A stretch of DNA of 64,000 bases from Terriglobia bacterium (GTDB lineage Bacteria > Acidobacteriota > Terriglobia > Bryobacterales > Bryobacteraceae). Position 1 is the first letter of the stretch. Each line of letters starts with the position of its first letter. A program made the translations under genes and the position numbers. The notes under the pieces are model-generated. The model searched no databases. It was not told the origin of the DNA and saw only the letters and a program-made list of their open reading frames with translations. Shown here piece by piece: positions 52,101-61,273 of the stretch. The stretch spans positions 1-64,000 of the forward strand of contig JAIQFK010000009.1 of the NCBI GenBank assembly GCA_020073305.1. Reading direction: 5' to 3'.

Positions 52101-54216
52101 TGGCTCGATCGCGAAGATCGTCTCAAACGGATCGACCTGCACTATTTACGGCGGGCCAAACTCCATCAATGGAGGAGGGACTGTCTTTGGGTTCAATGTC
52201 GTTGTTCAAGGCGCCACGACGGCCGGGCTGAACGGCACGCGGGCCGTTACACACAAGTACTGCCCGCAGTACCAGGTCTGGATGAACGGAGCCTGCCCAA
52301 GCGGCAACACGCCTCCTGCCTACGACACCACGGACATCGCGTGCACGGCGGCGTCTGGCACTTATACCAACGCCACCGATCCGAATCTTGAAGTTCTGAC
52401 AATGGGCGATACGACGAACGCCTTCTATGGCGTCTACGCGGGCGAGAATCCTCGTACCAACCATATGTACGCGGATATCGTCGCCCAGTTCACGGCTGCC
52501 GGAGTCCCCTACGCCTGGCCGACTTTTGCGAACTCAGGCTGGGACGAGCAAATTGGCTGGATAGGCTCGGGCATGGCGACTTATTCGAGCATCTACTGGG
52601 CTCCGCAGGTTCACGACGCCTTCTCGAACCAGGGCTTCGGGTTTGGCTTGAGCTGGATGCAATACCGGAACGCCACATACAACCGCACCTGGGGATGCCC
52701 GGCCGGACCGATGATTTGCTCTCGCTTTGCCGGAGGCTACTGGCAGAACGGGTCGACGGGTTACGTCCACGAACAACAGGACGTGCCGCATAGCATCATC
52801 ACCAAGATCCTCGGCCCGTTCTACTATCGCGGTGGACGCGCCAAGACGATCTCTGGATTCTCCGGTTCGGTCATGACGACCACGACCCCCCATGGAATCG
52901 GGTACCCACAGAACAATGTCATTCCGTGGGTGAAGTGCCAGATCTCCGGAAATACCGACGCGGCGGTAAACGGAAACCTCTACTGCGGGCTTCCTACCGG
53001 ACCCAACACGATCGAGGTTTACAACGGCTACGGCAGTTCCGGCTGCGCCCAAGGCTCCGGCAGCGCGACTGCGGTCATTCGCGGGGTGTCGTACACCATT
53101 GCCTCCGCGAGCTCTTCTCCCTTTCTTTCCCCTGTGCCTCCACTGGACCTCGTTCCTGGCGAGCACGTTGCAATCAGCGGCAATGGCGTCTCGTGCTACA
53201 ACAAAACCTGGGTTGTCGCGTCGGTCATCGATCCGGCGCGCGGATGGATCGGGCTCGGGAATCCTGTCAACTCGGCTGGGACGGGCGGAACAGTAAAGAT
53301 CGTCGACGACCACGACTACCCGGACCCGACGTACGAGTACATCACGTCGAACGACCGCCACGGCGCCGCGCAAGTGAGTTCCATCGCGGCGATGATCGCG
53401 GGCTACGCGGCGCACAGATTATACCTGTCATGGTCCCGGAATGTTTTCCAGAATGGAGCCGGAGGCAGCTTCCCCAACGACGACCAGGAGAACCAGACTC
53501 CCGCCATGCCGTTCCCGGATACGAATATCGAGATTCAGCGGCAGTGGTGGGCGTGGGCGCAGGCAGGTATTTTAGAAAAGCGAATTGCGCCGTTCGATTT
53601 GCAAATGTTCCTGCCCTCTCCGAATCTGGGAGATCCCTGGATCGAGTGCGGGGCGCGGACCTCCAGCCTGGGCAAGATGGTCCTCTGCGTGAACTTCTCG
53701 GAGGCGCCGGTTACCACGTCAATCAACCTGGCGAATTACCAGACCGGGACGAATCCGATCTCGGTGTACCGGATGTCTTATCCCAATCAGAATCCTCCCA
53801 CAGACCTGCTCACGGGCGCTCAGGGCACGGTGGCTTACACTTTTGCCGGCGGAGAAACCATAGCATGGCTGGCGCACTCCGGGGCGGTGAGCTATGTCCA
53901 GCCGGCAGTGCTGACGTTCAATCCGCCGGCCGGCGCAACCAAGATGGCGGTCAAATTCGGCTACGTCTATGCGCAGCCTCTGGCGGAGTCGACCGCCGCC
54001 GTGGTATGCAATTCGAGTCCATGCACCGTGAACATCGATCCCGGCTTGAACAACGCCTATATGCAGCGGACGTATCTGGATGCCGCCAACAACGTCATCA
54101 GCGTCGGGGATGTCGAGATCATTCGACCCGGCCCGGTAAGTTCAGCAAGCGGAGTTTCGCCGAGTCCACGGATCAGCGGGGCAGGCAAAACGTCCGGAAC
54201 CGCAAATATCAACTGA
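49111..54216 (+). CDS. 1701-residue secreted Ig-like / parallel beta-helix protein
   Basis: Signal peptide MTKVVLMAVLCVAPVFGA, then a putative-Ig (He_PIG-type) domain at about 20-105 (SAGSLPPGLSLASGTGIISGVG). A right-handed parallel beta-helix occupies about 147-480. It opens with WVDANSGSDSNPCSQASPCATI and continues through repeats such as GLVITNNVTYNGYHCG and GAGIQLYAGSAGPPN. Ig-like beta domains follow at about 500-720. The second half (about 830-1500) contains blocks such as YHGTEILDEADANKAA and YAGENPRTNHMYADIV that I cannot assign; a glycan-active domain is possible. The end is another beta domain. There is no visible LPXTG, PEP-CTERM or autotransporter tail. Confidence 0.75.
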   Translation: MTKVVLMAVLCVAPVFGACTISTSSLPGANITWQPATNISQTIATSGCAAPSFSISAGSLPPGLSLASGTGIISGVGTNAGAYPFTVSVADANGNPSQAYSWTITAVYPVFTFSSDHTQVCVNYGNGTTHCAYRQNFPPELPSSTGTIRWVDANSGSDSNPCSQASPCATIGHAYGLSAAGDLVYVNPGTYQEQLTFNAAGSAGHPIVVTASPGNMWRALVKRSDAQIQANADVPVITIGSSGNYNTINGLLIQGSKGSQYGSDISFHEVGILATQGMSGLVITNNVTYNGYHCGLKFDPGVASAPAVLDGNISVNNGLTGNIDDHGIYISVGNAGEQGITLTRNVVMDNSGAGIQLYAGSAGPPNAIVTSNFAYNNGSWGIITNGSNGLYQYNELVNTARGLVCFRVGCTGNTFIDNLMAFNATSSYTEDTQGGVSPPGPNTNDYNTYYTQAPSGSTNFVSGAHNQTTNPNVQASGSADYRLTLTTPVVRSLTSFLQPLVGGTITVTSPTAASTQSGTITFTSTLLNLPAAAAVQYVLNDFVTLGTVQGGPIFSFSWNAGWALDGPAQVKAIAYDATGAAIATSANVAFPINNRGNTVTVSSPSGFPNPGTVSGTITLTDSGSAAGGTVSATECTVNGMEIYGGGGYVSGLTFDTTAIPNGPAYFDCHHSLPGSGDPGHDVLPRIQFQFAATTSNGHTLMAVRPDITDIVMVVGGPACTIGSVTGSGCGSYQLAPVLAYTDGTTGSGSFTYSALQPCVPPDPAAPAWWKFPCTSGLANPFTNAQGNAAATVSGTGLITAVQQGETFAIISSGGKTAYVPIAVRQYGTVPHFGKDGTILHAYDPAKSIFRSSVFNTGVAALAETARGVNYGTEYAKAFTSMEDAFFASSSAQCPHAYASFATWLADWTNNFLNPITANLAFAPGVGFIGQMDACGNPQDLNDLAQGPSASWSPSPPLTYALNQLKALPGGYHGTEILDEADANKAASNPIADYKMSNGSIAKIVSNGSTCTIYGGPNSINGGGTVFGFNVVVQGATTAGLNGTRAVTHKYCPQYQVWMNGACPSGNTPPAYDTTDIACTAASGTYTNATDPNLEVLTMGDTTNAFYGVYAGENPRTNHMYADIVAQFTAAGVPYAWPTFANSGWDEQIGWIGSGMATYSSIYWAPQVHDAFSNQGFGFGLSWMQYRNATYNRTWGCPAGPMICSRFAGGYWQNGSTGYVHEQQDVPHSIITKILGPFYYRGGRAKTISGFSGSVMTTTTPHGIGYPQNNVIPWVKCQISGNTDAAVNGNLYCGLPTGPNTIEVYNGYGSSGCAQGSGSATAVIRGVSYTIASASSSPFLSPVPPLDLVPGEHVAISGNGVSCYNKTWVVASVIDPARGWIGLGNPVNSAGTGGTVKIVDDHDYPDPTYEYITSNDRHGAAQVSSIAAMIAGYAAHRLYLSWSRNVFQNGAGGSFPNDDQENQTPAMPFPDTNIEIQRQWWAWAQAGILEKRIAPFDLQMFLPSPNLGDPWIECGARTSSLGKMVLCVNFSEAPVTTSINLANYQTGTNPISVYRMSYPNQNPPTDLLTGAQGTVAYTFAGGETIAWLAHSGAVSYVQPAVLTFNPPAGATKMAVKFGYVYAQPLAESTAAVVCNSSPCTVNIDPGLNNAYMQRTYLDAANNVISVGDVEIIRPGPVSSASGVSPSPRISGAGKTSGTANIN

Positions 54217-54322
54217 CTGCTGCTGTTATCCCACCAAACAAGTAACCCACCGTTTGCACCGCCGCTTCTTTGCACGATTCTGATTTGACCCCGTCGGCAG
54301 TAAACTAAAAGAGGGGAGTCTC

Positions 54323-55270
54323 GTGCATTCGCACTCTCATGGCGGCGGGACGGGCCGCGTCCTATGGTGGTCGCTGCTCGCCACCACTGTATTCGCGGTT
54401 GTTGAGATCATCGCAGGGATTCGGGCCCACAGCCTGGCGCTTCTCTCGGATGCGGGCCACAACTTCACCGATGCGCTCGCCTTGTTTTTGGCCTGGTTTG
54501 GGCTTTACCTGCAAGCGAAACCGGCCAACGAGACCAAGACGTTCGGGTACCATCGTGCCGGGGTTTTGACTGCTTTCATCAACGCGTTGACGCTGGTAGC
54601 GATCGCAGGATGGATCTTCTATGAAAGCTATGCGCGCCTGGTAAGTCCGCAGCCGGTGCATGAGACCGTGATGATGGCTGTGGCGGCGGCGGGCCTGGTG
54701 CTGAACGGCGGCATCATGTGGGGTCTGCGATTTGCGCGCCGGCACGATATCAATATTCGCAGCGCCTTTGTGCACATGCTGGGCGATTTGCTGGGCTCGA
54801 TGGGCATCCTCATTGGAGCTGCCGCGATTCGCTATACCGGCTGGGCGCAGATCGACCCCATCCTTTCGATGCTGATCGGCGTTCTCATCATCTGGACAGC
54901 CTGGGACATTATCAAAGAATCCTTGAATATTCTGCTCGAAGGGCTGCCCAGCGGGTTGGAGTTGCAGGCGGTCATCTCGGCCATGCGCGAAGTGGAGGGT
55001 GTCATGGACGTGCATGATCTGCACATCTGGTGCCTGGGATCGAACACGCGCGCGTTGAGCTGCCACGTGCTGATCGACGACCTGCCGCCCTCCACGAGCG
55101 AACGTACTCTTCACCGTCTCAACGACCTGTTGTCGGAACGCTTCCACATCCGCCACACCACCGTACAGTTCGAGCACGTCAACTGCGCGGTGTCCGAGAA
55201 CGGTTGCGTGATTCCGGTGGACATGGAAGAGAGCCACGGGCATGGTCACCCTCACCATCACCAGCACTGA
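54323..55270 (+). CDS. Cation diffusion facilitator metal exporter (CzcD/ZitB-like)
   Basis: A 315-residue CDF protein with six membrane spans. The metal site is HxxxD twice: H46 and D50 in SDAGHNFTD, H151 and D155 in FVHMLGD. The cytoplasmic C-terminal domain has VEGVMDVHDLHIWCLGS and a His-rich tail (HGHGHPHHHQH). Another His cluster is at the N-terminus (MHSHSHGG). It exports Zn2+, Co2+ or Cd2+ in exchange for protons. GGGGAG precedes the GTG start at 54323. No metal-sensor gene is next to it. Confidence 0.92.
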   Translation: MHSHSHGGGTGRVLWWSLLATTVFAVVEIIAGIRAHSLALLSDAGHNFTDALALFLAWFGLYLQAKPANETKTFGYHRAGVLTAFINALTLVAIAGWIFYESYARLVSPQPVHETVMMAVAAAGLVLNGGIMWGLRFARRHDINIRSAFVHMLGDLLGSMGILIGAAAIRYTGWAQIDPILSMLIGVLIIWTAWDIIKESLNILLEGLPSGLELQAVISAMREVEGVMDVHDLHIWCLGSNTRALSCHVLIDDLPPSTSERTLHRLNDLLSERFHIRHTTVQFEHVNCAVSENGCVIPVDMEESHGHGHPHHHQH

Positions 55271-55280
55271 ACCAGCGCTA

Positions 55281-57884
55281 TTAGCGGGCGCTGGCCTGAA
55301 CCAGTTTTTCGAGCTTCTCCATAGCGGGCTCGAGCCGTTGTAGATTCTTCAACACGGGTTCGAATAGATCGCCGACACGCGAGAAGCGGTCCATGGCGTT
55401 GCGAATGTGGAAGTGGGAGGGCAACAAGCCCGCGGTGACTTCGCGCCAGGCCAGCGGCGTCGCCACCGGCGCGCCCGGATAGGCCCTCACCACATAGGGC
55501 GCGGCGATCGTCTTCGACTCCCCGATTTGCAGATAGTCGAAATACACTTTGCCTTGCTCGCGGCGCGCGACGGGGCGCGGCGTGGTGAACAGGTCCGGAC
55601 GCTCGGCGGCGGCCACGCGCGCGATGATTTCCGCAAACGATCGCACCTGCTCGTAGGAGTAGGCCGGCTCCAGCGGCACATAGATGTGCATGCCGTCACC
55701 GCCGGTGGTTTTCGGATACCCTTCCAAACCAACCAGGTCCAGCTTTTTGCGCACAAACAGCGCGGCTTCGATGATGCGGTCGAATTCACATCCTTGCGGA
55801 TCGAGATCGATCAGCATGAAGTCTGGGCACTCAAGCGAGCCCGCGCGGCTCATCCACGGATTCTGATCGATACAACCGAGGTTGGTGAGGTAGAGTAGCG
55901 CGGCGCGGTCGCCGGCCAGCACCCAGCGCGTCGGCGCCTTCTTGTGGCCGGAGTAAATCGGCTCCACGCGCACCCAAGGCGGAAACCGGTCATGCGTGTC
56001 CTTCTGGAAAAAGAACTCCGCGGCAATGCCGTCGGGATATCGCTTCAGAGAGAGCGGCCGGTCCTTCAGATAGGGAAGCAGCAGGTCCGCCACGGCGTCA
56101 TAGAAATTCAGCAGATCGCGCTTGGTGTAGCCTTCGGCAGGATAGAAGACTTTGTTCAAGTGCGTGAACTTGAGCGGCCGCCCGTCGATGGTTAGCGCCG
56201 CTCCCTCCGCCTTACCTTCGAGCAGGGGAGGCCGCGCGGCGGCAGCCACTTTATCCTCAACGAGCGCGGCTGTTTCGCGCACACACTCCTTCGGATCGAC
56301 GTCCGTGCGCAGTCCCAGGAACACCGGGGCTCGCAAGCGTCCCTCTTCGGTCCAACTGGCGAACTTCACCGCACAGACCACCTCCGGCCGCACCCAGGTG
56401 ATCTCGCGGCCAATCTGCGGCATGTCCGCGAACGGCGATTGTGTTGTGGCGAGCGGCTCGATGCGCTGGTAAATCTGCTCCATCATGCGCTGGTCAAAGC
56501 CAGTGCCGACGTTGCCCACGTAAACGAGTTTGCCTGTGTCATAGAGGCCGAGCACCAGCGACCCGAAATAGTCGCGCTCGCCGGCCGTATATCCGCAGAT
56601 GATGAATTCCTGTTGTGCGACGATCTTGACCTTGATCCAGTCACGGCTCCGCGTGGATTGGTAGGCGCTCGAGGCGCGCTTGGCGATGATGCCCTCGAGA
56701 CCGGTCGATTTCGCGGCCTGCAACATCTCGTCGCCGTTGTTGACGAAATGCTCGGAGTACCGCATCACGGCCGACGGCTGCAGGATCGAGTGCAGGGCGC
56801 GCTTGCGCTCGACGAGCGGCACGCCGCGCAGATCGTATCCGTCCAGGTACAGCAGATCGAACACGAACAAAGTGACCGGCGTCCGGCGGGCGAGATGCGC
56901 CACGCTGTTGGGGTCGGCCACGGCAATCCTGGGCTGGATCAGCCCGAAGCTGGACACTCCGTTCTTGTCCAGCACCGCGATTTCACCGTCGAGTATGGCC
57001 TGCTTCGCAGAGATCTGATGGCCGATCACGCTCAGCTCCGGATATTGCCGCTCGCATGAACTCCCCGTGCGCGACGTGATCCGCACCTGCTTGCCGTCAA
57101 TGAAGCAGATGGCGCGCACGCCGTCCCACTTGATCTCGAAGAGCCACTCGTCACCCTTGGGCGGCTTCTCGGACAACGTGGACTTCATAGGCAGAATGGC
57201 GGTGGGCATGGGAGCGCGAACCGCGCCGGGAAGCGACGCCGGGTCGACGGAAGGGTCAACGCCCGCCGGACGCGCCGCCGCGGCTTTTTTTTTAGCCGGC
57301 GTTTCCACCGTTTTGCGGGGCGGCAGCTCCTTGGCGATCTCTTCCTGGCTGCGGCCGGTGAGGACGCTGTGGGAGTACTGCTCGACGTCCCAGCCGGGCC
57401 GCGCTTCAACATCTTTTTTCTTGAGTAACAGCCATTCGTTGCCCTTACCGCGGCCCTTCATGAGGACGATGGCGAATTCGCCTTTCAGCTTCTCGCCGTG
57501 TAACCGGAATTTGAGGTCTCCGCGGGCCAACTGATCGCGAGCGGATTTGTCACCCAGCAGTTCGTAGGCGCCGCGGTCCCAGAGCATTACGCTGCCCGCG
57601 CCGTAATTGCCTGCGGGAATGTTTCCCTCGAAACCGCCGTATTCCAGCGGGTGGTCTTCGACCATGGCGGCGAGGCGTTTCGGGGTGGGATCGAGAGTCG
57701 GGCCTTTTGGTACGGCCCAGGACTTAAGCGTGCCGTCGATCTCCAGCCGGAAGTCGTAGTGCAGGCGCGTGGCATCGTGACGCTGCACACAGAAGGAGTT
57801 GCCGCCAGCGGGGGTGCCCTCTTCGGGCCTTGGTTCGGGGGTTTCCTGAAACGACCTTTTACGGACGTATTCGTTCAATGACAT
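55281..57884 (-). CDS. ligD: Multidomain ATP-dependent DNA ligase D
   Basis: An 867-residue LigD with domain order phosphoesterase, ligase, polymerase. The phosphoesterase opens at RHDATRLHYDFRLEIDG (35-51). The ligase nucleotidyl lysine is K252 in FEIKWDGVR. The polymerase/primase domain begins at about residue 575 (FTHLNKVFYPAEGYTKRDLLNFYD) with MLIDLDPQG as its metal site. It repairs double-strand breaks by non-homologous end joining with Ku, whose gene starts 85 bp away in the opposite direction. Length and order are as in proteobacterial and acidobacterial LigD. Confidence 0.95.
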   Translation of the reverse strand: MSLNEYVRKRSFQETPEPRPEEGTPAGGNSFCVQRHDATRLHYDFRLEIDGTLKSWAVPKGPTLDPTPKRLAAMVEDHPLEYGGFEGNIPAGNYGAGSVMLWDRGAYELLGDKSARDQLARGDLKFRLHGEKLKGEFAIVLMKGRGKGNEWLLLKKKDVEARPGWDVEQYSHSVLTGRSQEEIAKELPPRKTVETPAKKKAAAARPAGVDPSVDPASLPGAVRAPMPTAILPMKSTLSEKPPKGDEWLFEIKWDGVRAICFIDGKQVRITSRTGSSCERQYPELSVIGHQISAKQAILDGEIAVLDKNGVSSFGLIQPRIAVADPNSVAHLARRTPVTLFVFDLLYLDGYDLRGVPLVERKRALHSILQPSAVMRYSEHFVNNGDEMLQAAKSTGLEGIIAKRASSAYQSTRSRDWIKVKIVAQQEFIICGYTAGERDYFGSLVLGLYDTGKLVYVGNVGTGFDQRMMEQIYQRIEPLATTQSPFADMPQIGREITWVRPEVVCAVKFASWTEEGRLRAPVFLGLRTDVDPKECVRETAALVEDKVAAAARPPLLEGKAEGAALTIDGRPLKFTHLNKVFYPAEGYTKRDLLNFYDAVADLLLPYLKDRPLSLKRYPDGIAAEFFFQKDTHDRFPPWVRVEPIYSGHKKAPTRWVLAGDRAALLYLTNLGCIDQNPWMSRAGSLECPDFMLIDLDPQGCEFDRIIEAALFVRKKLDLVGLEGYPKTTGGDGMHIYVPLEPAYSYEQVRSFAEIIARVAAAERPDLFTTPRPVARREQGKVYFDYLQIGESKTIAAPYVVRAYPGAPVATPLAWREVTAGLLPSHFHIRNAMDRFSRVGDLFEPVLKNLQRLEPAMEKLEKLVQASAR

Positions 57885-57969
57885 CTAAAAAGGTTGAAAA
57901 CCTCCCCCTCTCATGATATCGGTGTTAGAAGGCATTTAGACGGTTTGCTGCGCAAGTGAGGTTGCATAC

Positions 57970-58836
57970 ATGGCAAGCAGCGTTTGGAAGGGACATCTTA
58001 CTTTCGGCCTCGTTTCTTTTCCGGTGCGGCTATTCAGCGCTGCCCGCGGCGAGACCATCAGTTTCAATCTGCTTCACAAGGCGGATCACTCCCGCATCAA
58101 ACAAGTGATCTATTGCCAGGCGGAAGAGAAACCCGTGCCGCGCAGCGAATTAGTCAAGGGCTACGAGTACGAAAAAGACCACTACGTGGAAGTGGACGAC
58201 GAAGAGATCAAGAAAGTAGCACCCAAGACCGCGAAGGTCATGGAACTGCTTGAGTTCGTCAAGGCCGAGCAGGTGGATCCCATCTATCTGGAAAGCTCCT
58301 ACTACATGGCTCCGGACGAGGGCGGCGAGAAACCTTACGCGCTGCTGTTTGAAGCTCTGCGCGAGACAAAATATTTCGGGATCGCGAAAGTGGCCATGCA
58401 CAATCGCGAGCACATCGTTATTCTCCGTCCCAACGGGAAGGGCATGGTGCTGCACACCATGTTCTACGCGGACGAAATCCGGCAGGTGGACGAGTTCCGC
58501 ACCGACACCAGCCAGGTAAAGGAAAAAGAGTTGGGCCTGGCCAAGATGCTCATCGAGTCCTTGACTGCCGAATTCGAGCCCGAGAAGTATCAGGACACAT
58601 ATCGCGCCAACCTGCAAAAAATGATTCAGGCCAAGCTGGAAGGCCAGCAAGTAGTCGCAACGCCGATGCCGCACATCGCGCCCGTGATCGACATCATGGA
58701 GGCTCTCAAGAAGAGCCTGGCAGAGCAGAAAAAACCAGTGGCTTCCGCCACCGCCGCGGTGGCTGAAGGCGATACGGCAGAAGTTGCGGAACAATCCGAA
58801 ACCAAGAAACGCAGGCGGTCACAGGCGGGCCGCTAA
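57970..58836 (+). CDS. ku: Ku homodimer protein of non-homologous end joining
   Basis: A 288-residue bacterial Ku. It opens with SSVWKGHLTFGLVSFPVRLFSA and continues with SFNLLHKADHSRIKQ and FRTDTSQVKEKELGLAKMLIE, all standard. The C-terminal tail is basic (TKKRRRSQAGR), which in this family helps DNA binding and LigD recruitment. GAGG lies nine bases before the ATG. It is divergent from ligD and its 3' end overlaps the convergent DUF72 gene by 18 bp. Confidence 0.95.
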   Translation: MASSVWKGHLTFGLVSFPVRLFSAARGETISFNLLHKADHSRIKQVIYCQAEEKPVPRSELVKGYEYEKDHYVEVDDEEIKKVAPKTAKVMELLEFVKAEQVDPIYLESSYYMAPDEGGEKPYALLFEALRETKYFGIAKVAMHNREHIVILRPNGKGMVLHTMFYADEIRQVDEFRTDTSQVKEKELGLAKMLIESLTAEFEPEKYQDTYRANLQKMIQAKLEGQQVVATPMPHIAPVIDIMEALKKSLAEQKKPVASATAAVAEGDTAEVAEQSETKKRRRSQAGR

Positions 58837-59526
58837 CTCCTCGGCGTAGAGCGCTCCCTCGGGCGTCTCTTCGTGTTTGAAGAACAGGTACAGATCCTTG
58901 CCCTGCGAAAGCAGCTCGCGGGCGCGTTCTGCAATCGACTTCCGTTCGTCCTCCGAATATTCGGATTTCCTCAGCCGGTAATAGACAAAATCCGCGGTAA
59001 TGACCTCCGGAACCTCGAGCTTTTCAGATTCCGCCACGCACAGCGAAATGTTCTGCTTCTTGAGTGCGTCGTAGACTGCGTCCGCCAGCCAGGAAGGGTG
59101 CCGAAACTCGATGGTGAATCTTAAGTCGGAAGGCAGAAGCTTCAGAAAATCAGCCAACAGGGCCATATCGTATTTCAGATTGGGCGGCAGTTGAAACAGC
59201 ACTGGACCAAGCCGCCGCGCCGAACGCAGCGGATCGATCGAGCGCAGGAATAACTCGACGCTGCTCGCAACGTCCTTCAGACGCTGGATATGCGTAATTC
59301 TTTGATTGGCCTTGCAGGCGAAACGGAAGGTGGCGGGTGTGGACTTGACCCAGTTCTCGAGCGTGGCTGCCGCCGGAAGCCGGCGGAACGTGTAGTTGAT
59401 CTCGACCGAGCGAAGCCGGCTGGCGTAATGCTCGAGGAATTTCTTTTCCGGCACGTCGGATGGATAAAAGCGGGGCTTCCAGTTTGGGTACGCGAATCCG
59501 GAAGTGCCTGTATAGAGTTGCGGCAT
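58819..59526 (-). CDS. DUF72 family protein (YecE-like)
   Basis: A 235-residue TIM-barrel-like protein. TGTSGFAYPNWKPRFYP, YASRLRSVEINYTFRRLP, FACKANQRITHIQRL and FTIEFRHPSWLADAVYDAL are the conserved DUF72 blocks. The biochemical function of the family is unknown. It overlaps Ku by 18 bp at the 3' end and is divergent from the small membrane protein gene by 35 bp. A link to DNA repair is only suggested by position. Confidence 0.9.
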   Translation of the reverse strand: MPQLYTGTSGFAYPNWKPRFYPSDVPEKKFLEHYASRLRSVEINYTFRRLPAAATLENWVKSTPATFRFACKANQRITHIQRLKDVASSVELFLRSIDPLRSARRLGPVLFQLPPNLKYDMALLADFLKLLPSDLRFTIEFRHPSWLADAVYDALKKQNISLCVAESEKLEVPEVITADFVYYRLRKSEYSEDERKSIAERARELLSQGKDLYLFFKHEETPEGALYAEELAARL

Positions 59527-59561
59527 AGGGTTTCGTTTGAGGCCTGCTACAATCGGAAACC

Positions 59562-59897
59562 ATGCGGCACCTGCTCGTCAACTGGCTGCTCAGTGCGCTG
59601 AGCCTGGTGATCGTAGCGGCGATTGTACCGGGTATTGAAATCGAGGGGTTCGGCACGGCCATGATCGCCGCCGCTGTCATCGGCCTGGTCAATGTGACGC
59701 TCGGGTTGGTGTTGAAGATCGTGACATTTCCGTTGACGATTGTCACCTTCGGCCTTTTTCTCATCGTGATCAATGCACTGATGTTGAAGGTTGCGGCCGC
59801 GATGATGCCGGGCTTCCGGGTTCGGGGTTTCCTGCCGGCGTTGGTGGGCGCGGTTTTGCTGAGCCTGGTAAATACGCTGTTGCGTTGGTTGATTTGA
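59562..59897 (+). CDS. Phage-holin-like four-helix membrane protein (YvlD/DUF360)
   Basis: A 111-residue protein of four hydrophobic helices (LLVNWLLSALSLVIVAAIVPGI, GLVNVTLGLVLKIVTFPLTI, VTFGLFLIVINALMLKVAAAMMPGF, LVGAVLLSLVNTLLRWLI). The LVNxxLGxxLKxxTxPLxxxTxGLF pattern is that of the phage_holin_4_2/YvlD family, which is widespread on chromosomes and not tied to prophage. The function is unclear. Confidence 0.85.
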   Translation: MRHLLVNWLLSALSLVIVAAIVPGIEIEGFGTAMIAAAVIGLVNVTLGLVLKIVTFPLTIVTFGLFLIVINALMLKVAAAMMPGFRVRGFLPALVGAVLLSLVNTLLRWLI

Positions 59898-59947
59898 ACG
59901 GTCAGCGGTTTACCGAGGGCAGGTCTGGGGCCTATCGATAGTAAATA

Positions 59948-61273
59948 TTGACCCGTCCGGGCGGAGATCCGCATAATCCAACTGTGCCGCTCCCGGCTGC
60001 CGAGACTCTTCGTGTGCCTGCACATTCGCGCCTTACGCGGAACGCAGGCTGGATGCTGTTCGTGGCCGGCTTGTTCATCGGCTGCTATCAGAGCTTTCTC
60101 CCAGGGTTTGGTTTCGGCCGCGGCAATGAAATGGCGTCGATTGCGCGAAACCTGGTGGCCACGGGTACTTTTGGCAACCCTTTTCCGCCCGCGTTAACTG
60201 GACCCACGGCCGTGGTTCCCCCGCTCTATCCGCTGTATCTCGCCGCTCTGATGAAGCTCTTCGGGCTATCGCCTCTCTTTGTGCTGGTGGCGGATCTGGC
60301 GAATGTGCTGGTTAATGCGCTGACCGCGGCGCTCATGCCCCGGCTCTCGCGAGTCTTCTACCAAGATGCGGCGCCGGGCATATTCGCGGGAGTCCTGTGG
60401 CTTTTGTCGATGCGCCTCCTGCCGCAGTGGGATGTCAGTTATACGGTGCTCGCACTGGTGCTCTTTCTTCTACTGTCGGCGGCTACCATCGAGCGCGCCA
60501 GCCGCGCGCCGCTATGGGCTTCGCTCGCCGGGTTGATGGCCGGACTTCTGGTACTGGCCAATCCCGCCACGGGCCTGGTTTCGATGCCGTGGGTCCTCTT
60601 TTTGGTCTGGCGTCGGCGAGTTCCATTGCAACATGCGCTCCGCTACGGTTCGGTGCTGGTCTTAGTCATAGGGTTGTGCAATCTGCCGTGGGTGATTCGC
60701 AACTACGGCATCTGGCACGAACCGGTTCTGCGAACGAATTTTGGCATGACGATTTACTCGTCGAACAGCGATTGCGCCCAGTCGAGTCTTGCGCGAAACA
60801 TGGCGAACGGCTGTTACCAGTCCACGCATCCGGTGCTCAGCGAGAAAGAGTCACAACTTTTGAAGGACCTGGGAGAAGTGGTGTATGACCGCAAGCGAAC
60901 GGCCGATACCATGGCCTGGATCCGCTCCCACCCGAACCGGTTCCGGCAGCTAACGGTAGCCCGAGTGGTGGAGTTCTGGTTTCCGGACGGACTCACCGAA
61001 ACTCTCTACGGCTTCTGGTTGAGCACGATCCTTTTTGTGCCCGGCCTCTTCGTGATGGCCAGACGACGCGAGCCAGTCACGGGATTTGTGCTCTTCGTCT
61101 CGCTGGTTTACCCGCTGATGTACTACATCGTGGTGTCGTGCGATCGCTATCGATATCCAATCCTGTGGGCGTCACAGCTCCCCGCGGGATACGGCGCAGC
61201 GGCCCTGATCGAGTGGATGCGCCGCCTTCATGTCGTTCGGCCTGGAGTAGCGGCTGAACTCAGCGCGGAGTGA
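59948..61273 (+). CDS. GT39-like membrane glycosyltransferase
   Basis: A 441-residue polytopic protein. Loop 1 (GFGRGNEMASIARNLVATGTFGNPF...VPPLYPLYLAALMKLFGL) fits the ArnT/PMT_2 superfamily. C-terminal segments (RQLTVARVVEFWFPDG, then two spans and CDRYRYPILWASQLP) are usual for this type. TTG 59948 is the first start; GTG 59984 in frame is as likely, since neither has a clear ribosome-binding site. The stop overlaps the convergent FAD oxidoreductase gene by 14 bp. Confidence 0.72.
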   Translation: MTRPGGDPHNPTVPLPAAETLRVPAHSRLTRNAGWMLFVAGLFIGCYQSFLPGFGFGRGNEMASIARNLVATGTFGNPFPPALTGPTAVVPPLYPLYLAALMKLFGLSPLFVLVADLANVLVNALTAALMPRLSRVFYQDAAPGIFAGVLWLLSMRLLPQWDVSYTVLALVLFLLLSAATIERASRAPLWASLAGLMAGLLVLANPATGLVSMPWVLFLVWRRRVPLQHALRYGSVLVLVIGLCNLPWVIRNYGIWHEPVLRTNFGMTIYSSNSDCAQSSLARNMANGCYQSTHPVLSEKESQLLKDLGEVVYDRKRTADTMAWIRSHPNRFRQLTVARVVEFWFPDGLTETLYGFWLSTILFVPGLFVMARRREPVTGFVLFVSLVYPLMYYIVVSCDRYRYPILWASQLPAGYGAAALIEWMRRLHVVRPGVAAELSAE

